A DNA stretch of 38,767 nucleotides. Origin: Sphingomonadales bacterium. Its GTDB lineage: Bacteria > Pseudomonadota > Alphaproteobacteria > Sphingomonadales > Sphingomonadaceae. The DNA is taken from the NCBI GenBank assembly GCA_028868335.1, contig JAGWUU010000002.1, positions 1-38,767 on the forward strand, in the 5' to 3' direction. Made by a program: the position numbers and the translations under genes. Positions 9,258-17,963 of the stretch are shown here, in pieces. Within the stretch, counting starts at the first letter, position 1; each line of letters starts with the position of its first letter. The notes beneath the pieces were generated by a model. That model saw only the letters and a program-made list of their open reading frames with translations. It searched no databases and was not told the origin of the DNA.

Positions 9258-9870
9258 TCGCCACACGCAGGGCCTCACCGCGCTCTGGACTCACCAGCCC
9301 CAGCACCAGCAGGCGGCTGCCCCGGGTCATCTCGAGGGCAAAGCGCGCGTCATCCCAGCCTTCGTCCAGCCAGCCTTCGACGGTCGCCGCAACAGTGCGC
9401 AACAGCAGCGGGGTGAGATCGGCGGCGGGCAGAAAGGCGTCGATCTCTCCGGCAGCGATCGCCGCGGCCACCATGCCCGACCACAGCGCCTGCCCTTGGG
9501 CGCTCATCATCTCGCGCAGGGGGTTGCCCTCGATACCGTGCATCGCCGCGTAGAGGCCGCGGTAGAATTCCGGCTCGGCAAGGTAGTGTATCACCACCAG
9601 ATCGACCGCGCTCAGCAGCCGATCGAGCGGCGCGCGCACCGGTTCGGCGGAAAGCCGCACGGCGAAACTCGCAAATTCGTCCTCGACCACCCGGCGCAAG
9701 ACCTCGCTTTTCGAACCGAGCAGGTTGTAGGGCGTCGCCGGACTGACACTGGCGTGCCGGGCAAGCTGCAGCATCGAAAACCCCGCCCCGCCGGTTTCGC
9801 GGATCAGGGCGTGTGCCGCATCGATAATGTTGCGGCGCCGTGCCTCGCGTGCTTCGATAGACAGCGCCAT
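9229..9870 (-). CDS. TetR/AcrR-family transcriptional regulator
   Basis: 213 aa; N-terminal HTH NIIDAAHALIRETGGAGFSMLQLARHASVSPATPYNLLGSKSEVLRRVV. Confidence 0.9.
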   Translation of the reverse strand: MALSIEAREARRRNIIDAAHALIRETGGAGFSMLQLARHASVSPATPYNLLGSKSEVLRRVVEDEFASFAVRLSAEPVRAPLDRLLSAVDLVVIHYLAEPEFYRGLYAAMHGIEGNPLREMMSAQGQALWSGMVAAAIAAGEIDAFLPAADLTPLLLRTVAATVEGWLDEGWDDARFALEMTRGSRLLVLGLVSPERGEALRVAITAARCSNR

Positions 9871-11600
9871 CAGCTTGCCGGAATGTTCTCGTAATAGGGG
9901 ATCAGCACGTCGTTGCTCCCATCGGCGACCTGCCCGAGCATCGCCTCCGTCACCGGATGGACCACCGCCGCATCGGTCATAACCTCGATGAACGCCGGTC
10001 CGCCGCAGGCAAATGCCCGCTCCAGCGCCGGGGCGAGATCGCCAAAGTGGTCAACCCTCTCGCTATGCAGGCCGAAGGCCCGCGCGATGTTCGCATAGTG
10101 CGTCCCCTCCAGCTTGGTGATGACGTTGTAGTTGCCGCCGAACATGATTTGCTGCCCGTGGATAGACATCCCCCACACCTGATTGTTTAGCACCACCGTC
10201 ACGATCGGCAGATGGTGACGGACCATGGTGTCGAACTCCTGGATGTGGAAGCCCAGCGCCCCATCGCCCGTCAGATGCACGACCCGCCGACCCGGATGGG
10301 CTATCTGCGCGCCGATCGCGAAACCCGGCCCGATCCCCAGGCAACCGAGATAGCCATGGCTGAGGACGCTGGCGGGAATGTTGACCCGCGCCGCAGCTCC
10401 ACCCCACGAGGCTGCTTCCCCACCGTCGAACACGTAGAGCGCGTCGGGGCCAGCCGCTTCGGCAACGGCGCGGGCGGCATGGAAGGGGTGAATCCCCGCG
10501 CCGGTTTCTGCCTGCGGGAAGGCGGAGGCGAACAACCCGTCCGCTGCCAGTGCCTGCGCCCGCCAGGCTTCCAGTCCCTGCGGCCAGCGCCCGGCCAGCG
10601 CCGCTGTCAGCGCTCGGACCGCCTCGGTCGAATCGGCCATGATCGCCAGGTCGACGTCGCGGATCCGCCCGATCTCGCCCGCGTCCGTGTGGATCTGGGC
10701 GAGCCGGGCCGAATGCGGGACGATCGCTCCCGACCGCCCACCGAGCAACAGCCCCAGCTTGCCGCCGAGCAGGATGACCAGATCGGGCGGTTCGATTCCC
10801 ATCATCGGCAACAAGGCCAGGTTGCCTGCGGTCCCACCGTTGGAGGGGTGGTCCGCCGGGAGGACGCCCGCCGCCTGCCCCTTGGTAAAAACCGGGATTG
10901 GCAATTCGGCGGTCAGGTCGCGAAGCGCTGCGGCGGTCGATGCGTTGGCCGCCTCCATTCCGGCGATGATCACCGGACGCTTGGCGGAAAGAACCATGTC
11001 GGCAAGGCGCCGGGCCTCATCCGGTGCGGGGGCAGGATGGGGGCGCACCGTGACGCCGCTGGGCGCGGTTGCGCGATCCGCCGGAACGCTCATGTGCAGA
11101 ACGTCGATCGGGAGTTCCAGCAGCACCGGCCCACGCGGCGCGGTCAGCGCCTTGCGGATCGCCATCGCGGTAAGATCGGCGATCCGTTCGGTCGCGGGGA
11201 TGGACGTGGCCCACTTTACCGCCGGGCGGGCAATGGCGATCTGGTCGATCCCGCCTTGCAGAGGATTGGTTTCCAGCTCTCGCAGCGGCGGCGCGCCGAC
11301 AATGAACAGCACCGGCGAGCCATCCAGCTTCGCATTGGCCATGGCGGAGATCGCATTGGTGAAGCCCGGCCCGGCGGTGACGATGCACACACCCAGCTCG
11401 CCGGTGGACCGCGCAAAGGCATCGGCGGCATGGCCGGCCGCGCTCTCATGGCGGAAATCGATCAGGGCGATGCCTTCCTCGACACAACCCTTGAGCAGCG
11501 CCTCGAGATGGCCGCCATGCAGAGCAAAGGCTTGCTTCACGCCCGCCACCTTGAGCGTCCGCGCCAGAATCTGTCCACCAACCAACCGTTCGCTCGCCAT
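9870..11600 (-). CDS. ThDP-dependent enzyme of the acetolactate synthase superfamily, benzaldehyde-lyase-like
   Basis: 576 aa; LHGGHLEALL, DFRHESAAGHAADAFAR, GGIDQIAIA, GDGALGFHIQEFDTMVRHHLPIVTVVLNNQVWGM (ThDP-binding GDG...NN). Aligns along its length with recalled P. fluorescens benzaldehyde lyase. Confidence 0.85.
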   Translation of the reverse strand: MASERLVGGQILARTLKVAGVKQAFALHGGHLEALLKGCVEEGIALIDFRHESAAGHAADAFARSTGELGVCIVTAGPGFTNAISAMANAKLDGSPVLFIVGAPPLRELETNPLQGGIDQIAIARPAVKWATSIPATERIADLTAMAIRKALTAPRGPVLLELPIDVLHMSVPADRATAPSGVTVRPHPAPAPDEARRLADMVLSAKRPVIIAGMEAANASTAAALRDLTAELPIPVFTKGQAAGVLPADHPSNGGTAGNLALLPMMGIEPPDLVILLGGKLGLLLGGRSGAIVPHSARLAQIHTDAGEIGRIRDVDLAIMADSTEAVRALTAALAGRWPQGLEAWRAQALAADGLFASAFPQAETGAGIHPFHAARAVAEAAGPDALYVFDGGEAASWGGAAARVNIPASVLSHGYLGCLGIGPGFAIGAQIAHPGRRVVHLTGDGALGFHIQEFDTMVRHHLPIVTVVLNNQVWGMSIHGQQIMFGGNYNVITKLEGTHYANIARAFGLHSERVDHFGDLAPALERAFACGGPAFIEVMTDAAVVHPVTEAMLGQVADGSNDVLIPYYENIPAS

Positions 11601-11638
11601 CGCATCCTCTCCATTGTTGCGACTCGCCTCGCCTTATG

Positions 11639-11656
11639 ATTATAGTGCACTATAAT
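11639..11656. promoter_or_regulatory. Candidate TetR operator in the divergent promoter region
   Basis: ATTATAGTG|CACTATAAT, an 18-bp perfect palindrome in the 11601-11670 divergent intergenic region. Confidence 0.7.
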
Positions 11657-11685
11657 AATCAGCAAGCCCGATGAAGGAGAGAGGC

Positions 11686-12474
11686 GTGGCGCGGTTCGAC
11701 GGCAAGGTTGCGGTAGTGACGGGTGGAGCTTCGGGTATCGGCGCAGCAACGGTGCGGCTGTTCCACCGAGAAGGGGCAAGCGTGGTGGTCGGCGATCTGG
11801 ATGCCGTGGCAGGCAAGGCCCTCGTCACCGAACTGGGCGATCGCGCCCGGTTCCAGTCCTGCGACGTTTCCCGCTTCTCTGAGGTAGAGGCGTTGATCGG
11901 TCAGGCGACCTCAGCGTTCGGGCGGCTCGACATCCTGTTCAACAACGCGGGGATCGGCAGCTTCTCGCCGATCGAAGCCCTGTCGGTGGAGGATTGGCGC
12001 AAGGTCATCGCGGTCGATCTCGATGCGGTATTCTTTGGCATGAAGGCCGCGATCCCGATCATGCGGGCGCAGGGTGGCGGAGTGATCGTCAGCACCGCTT
12101 CGGCAAGCGGGATCGCCGCGGACTTCGGCTTCGCCGCCTACAATGCCGCAAAGGCCGGAGTGATCAACCTGACCCGCACCGCCGCGATCGACCATGCGCG
12201 TGACGGCATTCGCGTCAACGCGGTCTGTCCCGGTCCGGTCGATACGCCCATCCTTGCCGGAATCCAGGCGGCGCCGGGCCTGCGCAGCGAATGGGAAAAC
12301 CGCGTGCCGATGGGCCGTTTCGCCAGGGCCGAGGAAATAGCGGAGGTTGTCGCCTTCCTTGCCAGTGACGCGGCGAGCTACGTCACCGGAATATCGGTGC
12401 CGGTCGACGGCGGGTTGACCTCGCACACCGGCCAACCCAACCTGTTGCAGATCATGGGAGGAGCAGAGCAATGA
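11686..12474 (+). CDS. SDR-family NAD(P)-dependent oxidoreductase
   Basis: FDGKVAVVTGGASGIGAATV, NNAGIGSF, YNAAK, PVDGG. GTG start at 11686 follows AAGGAGAG; ATG at 11671 is the alternative. Confidence 0.92.
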   Translation: MARFDGKVAVVTGGASGIGAATVRLFHREGASVVVGDLDAVAGKALVTELGDRARFQSCDVSRFSEVEALIGQATSAFGRLDILFNNAGIGSFSPIEALSVEDWRKVIAVDLDAVFFGMKAAIPIMRAQGGGVIVSTASASGIAADFGFAAYNAAKAGVINLTRTAAIDHARDGIRVNAVCPGPVDTPILAGIQAAPGLRSEWENRVPMGRFARAEEIAEVVAFLASDAASYVTGISVPVDGGLTSHTGQPNLLQIMGGAEQ

Positions 12475-13550
12475 AAGCAGTCGTCCGGCGCGGTGCCGAA
12501 CTGGTCGATACCGAAATTGCCGAACCGGTGCCCGGCGAGGGGCAGGCATTGGTTTCAACGCTGGTCTGCGGCATCTGCGGGTCGGACCTGCATGCGCTCC
12601 ACTATCTCGACCACATGATTGCGCTGACCAAACGCGCGGGCGGAATGGAAACGGTCGATCCCGCGCAGGACGTGGTTTTCGGGCATGAGTTCTGCGCCGA
12701 AGTGCTTGACTACGGGCCCGGCTGCACCGGCGCGATCAAGCCCGGCACTGCCGTCGTCTCCGTCCCCGCCGCCTTCGGACCGCAGGGCGGCGAGCTGGTC
12801 GGCTATTCCAATCGCTTTCCCGGCGGCTTTGCCGAACGCATGGTGTTGACCGAGGCCATGCTTCTGCCTGTCCCCAATGGACTGGACGCCGAACGAGCGG
12901 CGCTGACCGAGCCGATGGCGGTGGGCGAGCATGCGGTCGCTCAAGCTCCGCTCACGCCACGTAGCGTTGCGCTGGTAATTGGGTGTGGGCCGGTTGGCCT
13001 GTCGGTGATCTCGGCGCTCAAGGCGCGCGGCATGGGGCCGGTGATCGCCACCGATTTCTCGCCCGAGCGGCGCAGGGCGGCAGAATTGCTGGGCGCCGAC
13101 GTGGTGCTCGACCCGCGCGAGCAATCACCGCATGACCGGTGGGAAGCGCTCGACGTACCGGCCACCATGGCAAGCCTCTCGACCTCGCAATTGCTGGGCC
13201 GTTCGATCCGCGATGCGGTGATCTTCGAATGCGTCGGCGTGCCCGGGATGATCCAGCAACTGATCGAAAAGGCTCCACCAACGGCCTCCATCATCGTCGT
13301 CGGCGTGTGCATGGAAAGCGATTCGATCGAGCCGTCGCTTGCGATCAACAAGCAGCTCAGCCTGAAGTTCGTCTTTGGCTACAGCCCCGAGGAATTCGCC
13401 GCGACCCTGCATGAAATCGCCGAGGGAGCGCGCGATGTCGCGCCGCTTATCTCGGGAACGGTGGGTCGTTCGGGCGTGAAGGACGCTTTCAAGGCGCTGT
13501 CCGGCGGCGGTGATCGGATCAAGGTGCTGGTCGATCCGCGTCGACCTTGA
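12471..13550 (+). CDS. Zinc-binding (MDR) alcohol dehydrogenase
   Basis: GICGSDLHAL, GHEFCAEVL, VIGCGPVGLSVISALKARG; ATGA overlap with the upstream SDR gene. Confidence 0.9.
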   Translation: MKAVVRRGAELVDTEIAEPVPGEGQALVSTLVCGICGSDLHALHYLDHMIALTKRAGGMETVDPAQDVVFGHEFCAEVLDYGPGCTGAIKPGTAVVSVPAAFGPQGGELVGYSNRFPGGFAERMVLTEAMLLPVPNGLDAERAALTEPMAVGEHAVAQAPLTPRSVALVIGCGPVGLSVISALKARGMGPVIATDFSPERRRAAELLGADVVLDPREQSPHDRWEALDVPATMASLSTSQLLGRSIRDAVIFECVGVPGMIQQLIEKAPPTASIIVVGVCMESDSIEPSLAINKQLSLKFVFGYSPEEFAATLHEIAEGARDVAPLISGTVGRSGVKDAFKALSGGGDRIKVLVDPRRP

Positions 13551-13560
13551 TGAAGAAAAT

Positions 13561-13951
13561 GCCAGGGGGCCTGTAAGCCGGGTTCTGTCCCGCCGACGGT
13601 ATGCCATTGGGCACCGTATCGGCGGAGGCAGCCATTCCTCTCGGCGACATGTTGCCATGCCGCTCCAGCAACCAACCCGGGCGGTCGGGCGCGAAACACG
13701 CCTGCACGCAAAGGTGCGCGCCGCCCCTATTCGGTCTTGCTCCGGGTGGGGTTTGCCGTGCGGCTCCTGTTACCAGGCGCCCGGTGCGCTCTTGCCGCAC
13801 CCTTTCACCCTTACCGGCGAACCGGCGGTCTGCTCTCTGTGGCACTTTCCCTGGGGTCACCCCCGGCGGGCGTTACCCGCCACCCTTGTTTCGTGGAGCC
13901 CGGACTTTCCTCGGCACTCTTGCGAGTGACGCGGCTGCCCGGCCCCCTGGC
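13561..13951 (-). ncRNA. rnpB: RNase P RNA (bacterial type A)
   Basis: Minus strand has GAGGAAAGTCCGGGCTCCACGAAAC near the 5' end and GGGACAGAACCCGGCTTAC near the 3' end; P1 formed by GCCAGGGGGCC and GGCCCCCTGGC. Confidence 0.96.
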
Positions 13952-13990
13952 GCGTCGCGCATAGCATGGCGAGCGCCCGGAAAGCACGCG

Positions 13991-14698
13991 CTATCTGCTG
14001 CGGCCGCTATCCCGGTCCAGCAACAGCGCGAACAGCATGGCCGAACATTCGCCATCGACCTGCCCGTCGATCACATGGGGGCGCCAGCGGCGTTGGAAAG
14101 CACGCATCGCGGCCGCGGGGTCGGAGATGTCATAGCCAAAGCGTTCAAGCGCCAGGAAGAAAGCACCGTCGTTCTCATAGGGGCTGGGCAGCGATACGCG
14201 CGGGCGGGGCAAGGCAAGCCGATGCGCGGCGAGCAGTTCCCAGTCGAACAACTCGCCGGGATCTTCCTTGCGCGCGGGAGCTATATCGGAATGACCCACG
14301 ACATTGGCGTATGGCACTTTCCAGCGCTTGACGATGTCCGCCAGCAACGGGACCAGCGCCTCCATCTGCGCATCGGGAAACGGACGATAACCGAACTCGT
14401 GGCCGGGGTTGACCAGTTCGATCCCGACGCTGGCCGAATTGACGTCGGTTACTCCGCGCCAATACGATCGTCCGGCATGCCACGCACGCTTGCTCTCATC
14501 GACCAGGCGGTGAACCGTGCCGTCTTCCTCGATGCAATAGTGGGCAGAAACCTGAACAGGGCCATTGGGATCGGTCAGCCGCTCCAATGCAGCTTCCGCC
14601 GTTTGCATCCCGGTGTAGTGCAACACCACCATAGAGACCGGCAACAGGCGCTCGCCCCAGTTGGGGGACGGAGTCTCGCGGTGGATCAGTTCGCTCAT
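13991..14698 (-). CDS. N-acetylmuramoyl-L-alanine amidase (Amidase_2 / AmiD-AmpD type)
   Basis: VVLHYTGMQTAEAALERLTDPN..VSAHYCIEEDGTVHRLV..RAWHAG...SVGIELVNPGHEFGYRPF...VVGHSDIAPARKEDPGELFDW. Confidence 0.93.
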   Translation of the reverse strand: MSELIHRETPSPNWGERLLPVSMVVLHYTGMQTAEAALERLTDPNGPVQVSAHYCIEEDGTVHRLVDESKRAWHAGRSYWRGVTDVNSASVGIELVNPGHEFGYRPFPDAQMEALVPLLADIVKRWKVPYANVVGHSDIAPARKEDPGELFDWELLAAHRLALPRPRVSLPSPYENDGAFFLALERFGYDISDPAAAMRAFQRRWRPHVIDGQVDGECSAMLFALLLDRDSGRSR

Positions 14699-14782
14699 GC
14701 CGTCACGTCCAGCTCTACCGTTGGCGCGTTGCCCGCGACCGGCTCGATCCGAGCCTGCCGAAGCCCGTGCAGGTTCAATCCG

Positions 14783-15424
14783 TCACGCCTCAGGGAGGAC
14801 CGCCCCCATAACCAGCGCCTCTTCAGTCAGGGCAAATTGCAGCCCCCCGCCCTGGCGTGCGGCCAGTTCATGCAGCATCCAGGCCGGAGCCGTGCGGCTC
14901 GACAACTCGGCACGGGGCAGGCTGCCGTCGAGCGCCTGGCCGATGGTAGGGTCAAAGGCGATGCGGGGGCCCGCCGCGCGGACTACGATCTCGCTCGCCC
15001 CGCCGCGCTGCTCGGCACCGATGTCGAGCGTGCCGCCGCGCACCAGTGCGTCGATCCCGATGTGGGCAAGGTTGAGCAATACCTTGACCGCGGGCTTGGG
15101 CAGAGCCGGCGTTCCAAGCGACCAGTTGACGGTGATCCGTCCGCCCTCGCCGACCAGGGCATCGACCAGCGCGCGCGGTTCCTCCACCGGCACGCTGTCG
15201 CCGAAGCCGCCCGCCGCGCCAAAGGCCAGACGGAAGAACTTCAACTTGTCCGCGCTGGTCCGCGCCGATTGCTCCAGCAGTTCCATGCAGCGCTTGCGCA
15301 TTTCCGGGTCCTTCTCCTCCGCGAGGAGTTCAAGGCCGTTGGTCATCGCACCGACAGGAGAAAGCAGGTCATGGCACAGCCGCGAACAGAGCAGGCTGGC
15401 AAGGTCGACTGAAGGATCGCTCAT
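14783..15424 (-). CDS. chpT: Histidine phosphotransferase ChpT
   Basis: MSDPSVDLASLLCSRLCHDLLSPVGAMTNGLELLAEEKDPEMR..., the ChpT phosphoacceptor helix. Upstream 45 aa of the listed ORF judged untranslated. Confidence 0.88.
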   Translation of the reverse strand: MSDPSVDLASLLCSRLCHDLLSPVGAMTNGLELLAEEKDPEMRKRCMELLEQSARTSADKLKFFRLAFGAAGGFGDSVPVEEPRALVDALVGEGGRITVNWSLGTPALPKPAVKVLLNLAHIGIDALVRGGTLDIGAEQRGGASEIVVRAAGPRIAFDPTIGQALDGSLPRAELSSRTAPAWMLHELAARQGGGLQFALTEEALVMGAVLPEA

Positions 15425-15452
15425 TAACAATTCCCGTTTGTTTCGCCCACCC

Positions 15453-15854
15453 TTAGCGATCCGCGACTCGGCTGCAAAGCTTCTCGAATCCATCAGGCCC
15501 ATCGCACCAGAAAAGCACGTTTCCACCCGCGACGATTGCCCAAATCCGACCATCGCCACTGGCCGCGTCCCGATCGACGGTCGAAGGTTCAGCGCGCCCG
15601 TCGGGGTGCGAATGGTAATATCCCGCCACTTCCGGCCCGCCCCGGCGCGCGGCGCGATGCGCGGCGATCAGTGCGGCGGGGTCGATCTCGAAATGGCGCA
15701 GCGGCTCGGGATGGACGTTGGCGACCGGCAGGACGGCGTCGATCCGATCGCCCGTGCCAAGCAGGAGCCCGCAGCACTCAGCGGGATGCGCGCGCGTCGC
15801 TTCCGCCAGCAGTGTGGCAATCACGCCACTTGTCACAACAAGGTCCATCCCCAT
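15453..15854 (-). CDS. JAMM/MPN-domain (Mov34/PAD-1-like) metalloprotease
   Basis: HPAECCGLLLG then YYHSHPDGRAEPSTVDRDAA, matching HxHx7SxxD. Start 15848, 15854 or 15866. Confidence 0.85.
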   Translation of the reverse strand: MGMDLVVTSGVIATLLAEATRAHPAECCGLLLGTGDRIDAVLPVANVHPEPLRHFEIDPAALIAAHRAARRGGPEVAGYYHSHPDGRAEPSTVDRDAASGDGRIWAIVAGGNVLFWCDGPDGFEKLCSRVADR

Positions 15855-16815
15855 GTCCCTAGCCATGAACGGGGGGGAACGCACCATCGAAGGCATGATT
15901 GCCGCTGACGGCCAACGGCTTGACAAGGCCTTGGCCGAAGCGAGCGGCCTGTCGCGCGAGCGGATCAAGGCACTGCTCGGCGAAGGGCGGATCGCGCTGT
16001 CCGGCAAGGTAGCCAGCCAGGCGAGCCTCAAGCCAGGCGCCGGAACCCTTTTCATCATCCGCGTTCCCGAAGCTGTGCCCGCCGAAGCGGTGGCCCAGGA
16101 CATTCCGCTGGTCATCGCCTATGAGGACGAGCACCTGATCGTGGTCGACAAGCCTGCCGGACTGGTAGTTCACCCCGCCGCGGGCAATCTCGACGGAACG
16201 CTGGTCAACGCCCTGCTCCACCATTGCCACGGCCAGCTTTCGGGCATCGGCGGAGTCGCCCGCCCCGGTATCGTCCACCGCATCGACAAGGACACGTCCG
16301 GCCTGCTGGTTGTCGCCAAGACCGACGCCGCGCACGAGGGGCTGGCCCGCCAGTTCGCCGACCATTCGATCGAGCGCGCCTATCTGGCGATCGTCGGCGG
16401 ACTGCCCGTTCCGCCTTCCGGCACGGTGCGCGGGGCGATCGCGCGCTCCACCGCCAATCGCAAGAAGATGGCACTGGTCGAGGACGGCCGGGGCAAGCAC
16501 GCGGTAACGCATTACTGCACCCTCGAAGCGCTCGCCGGAGCCGCGCTGGTCGAATGCCGGCTTGAAACCGGGAGAACCCACCAGGTCCGCGTTCACATGG
16601 CATCAATCGGTCATGCGCTATTGGGGGACCCTGTCTATGGACGCTCTCCCGCGCGGCTTCGCCCGCTCCTTTCCCGACTCGGCTTCACCCGGCAGGCGCT
16701 CCACGCCGCGGTCCTCGGCTTCATTCACCCGGTAACGGGCGCTCCCGTGCGCTGCGAAAGCGCACTTTCTGACGATATGAGGGAACTGTTGGTCGAATTG
16801 CGTCGTTCAAGCTGA
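15853..16815 (+). CDS. rluD: RluA/RluD-family 23S rRNA pseudouridine synthase
   Basis: N-terminal S4-like domain (RLDKALAEASGLSRERIKALLGEGRIALSG), VVDKPAGLVVHP, HRIDKDTSGLLVVAKT catalytic motif. Start 15853, 15865 or 15895. Confidence 0.9.
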   Translation: MSLAMNGGERTIEGMIAADGQRLDKALAEASGLSRERIKALLGEGRIALSGKVASQASLKPGAGTLFIIRVPEAVPAEAVAQDIPLVIAYEDEHLIVVDKPAGLVVHPAAGNLDGTLVNALLHHCHGQLSGIGGVARPGIVHRIDKDTSGLLVVAKTDAAHEGLARQFADHSIERAYLAIVGGLPVPPSGTVRGAIARSTANRKKMALVEDGRGKHAVTHYCTLEALAGAALVECRLETGRTHQVRVHMASIGHALLGDPVYGRSPARLRPLLSRLGFTRQALHAAVLGFIHPVTGAPVRCESALSDDMRELLVELRRSS

Positions 16816-16915
16816 GCTATTGCACTAGAAGAACACTCTATGTGGCTGCCGCCGCGCGATGCCTCTATCAGGGTCGCTCATGGGCTAGCCGACGATGAAA
16901 GGTCGAAGGGTTACG

Positions 16916-17833
16916 ATGTCCGAACGTGAAAGCAATCTGCCCGCTACCGGCGGATCGGTGATGCCAAGCCTCAGCGGAGAGCAGGGGCTCAACCGCTATC
17001 TGGCTGAAATCAAGAAATTTCCAATCCTCACGGCCGAGCAGGAATACATGCTCGCCAAGCGTTATGCCGAGCACCAGGATCCGGAAGCGGCCAAGCAACT
17101 GGTCACCAGCCACCTGCGACTCGTGGCGAAGATCGCCATGGGCTATCGCGGCTATGGCCTGCCGGTGTCCGAACTGATCGCCGAGGGCAACATCGGCCTG
17201 ATGCAGGGCGTAAAGAAGTTCGAGCCCGATCGCGGCTTCCGCCTCGCCACCTATGCGATGTGGTGGATCAAGGCGAGCATTCAGGAATTCATCCTGCGCT
17301 CGTGGTCGCTGGTCAAGATGGGCACCACCGCCGCGCAGAAGAAGCTGTTCTTCAACCTCCGGCGCATGAAGAAGAACCTCGACGCCTACGAGGATTCAGA
17401 TCTCCATCCCGATCAGGTCAGGAAGATCGCCACCGATCTCGGCGTGTCCGAGCAGGAAGTGATCAACATGAACCGCCGGATGATGATGGGCGGCGATTCC
17501 TCGCTCAACATCTCGTTCAACGAGGACGGCGAAGGGCAGTGGCAGGACCTGCTGGAGGACAGCGGCCCGTTGCAGGACCAGATCGTCGAGGATGAGCAGG
17601 AAGCGATGAACCGCCACGCCCTGCTGGTCGAGGCGATGGACAGCCTCAACGACCGCGAACGGCACATCCTCACCCAGCGCCGCCTGATCGAGGATCCGCA
17701 GACGCTGGAAGAACTGAGCCAGGAATACAACGTCAGCCGCGAACGCGTCCGCCAGATCGAGGTGCGCGCCTTCGAAAAGCTGCAAAAGGCAATGCTCCGT
17801 ATCGCGACGGACAGGCGGCTGCTGGCCGCCTGA
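16916..17833 (+). CDS. rpoH: RNA polymerase sigma-32 factor RpoH
   Basis: NRYLAEIKKFPILTAEQEYMLAKRY, GNIGLMQGVKKFEPDRGFRLATYAMWWIKASIQEFILRSWSLVKMGTTAAQKKLFFNLR (RpoH box). Confidence 0.95.
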   Translation: MSERESNLPATGGSVMPSLSGEQGLNRYLAEIKKFPILTAEQEYMLAKRYAEHQDPEAAKQLVTSHLRLVAKIAMGYRGYGLPVSELIAEGNIGLMQGVKKFEPDRGFRLATYAMWWIKASIQEFILRSWSLVKMGTTAAQKKLFFNLRRMKKNLDAYEDSDLHPDQVRKIATDLGVSEQEVINMNRRMMMGGDSSLNISFNEDGEGQWQDLLEDSGPLQDQIVEDEQEAMNRHALLVEAMDSLNDRERHILTQRRLIEDPQTLEELSQEYNVSRERVRQIEVRAFEKLQKAMLRIATDRRLLAA

Positions 17834-17849
17834 TTTCCACCAGTCCGGC

Positions 17850-17876
17850 CAGTCCCTTCCCTTCGGGGAGGGACTG
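17850..17876 (+). terminator. Hairpin terminator after rpoH
   Basis: CAGTCCCTTCCC-TTC-GGGGAGGGACTG, 12-bp stem with one G-T wobble; no T-run. Confidence 0.5.
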
Positions 17877-17963
17877 CGGGCGTCCGCCACCGGCGCGGTG
17901 GTGCGTGAACGCCGCGCCAAGGTGCTTTACCTGCGCCGTGCACCTCCGCTAGACAGCGCGACG

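Noticed and set aside
7839-9278. 479-aa minus ORF opposite ugd
   Set aside because: Antisense shadow of a well-supported ugd; His/Arg/Asp-rich translation with no domain.
10212-11655. Plus-strand ORFs of 475 and 338 aa opposite the ThDP enzyme
   Set aside because: Antisense to a protein with clear conserved motifs; no recognisable domain in the plus-frame translations.
13601-15412. 603-aa plus-strand ORF
   Set aside because: Runs antisense through rnpB, the amidase and chpT; composition is typical of an antisense shadow ORF in high-GC DNA.
16820-16850. Sigma-70-like promoter for rpoH (TTGCAC...TATGTG)
   Set aside because: Spacer is too short for a convincing -35/-10 pair.
17850-17880. Possible REP/mobile-element hairpin after rpoH
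   Set aside because: Single stem-loop directly downstream of rpoH; better explained as a terminator, with no second copy seen in the window.
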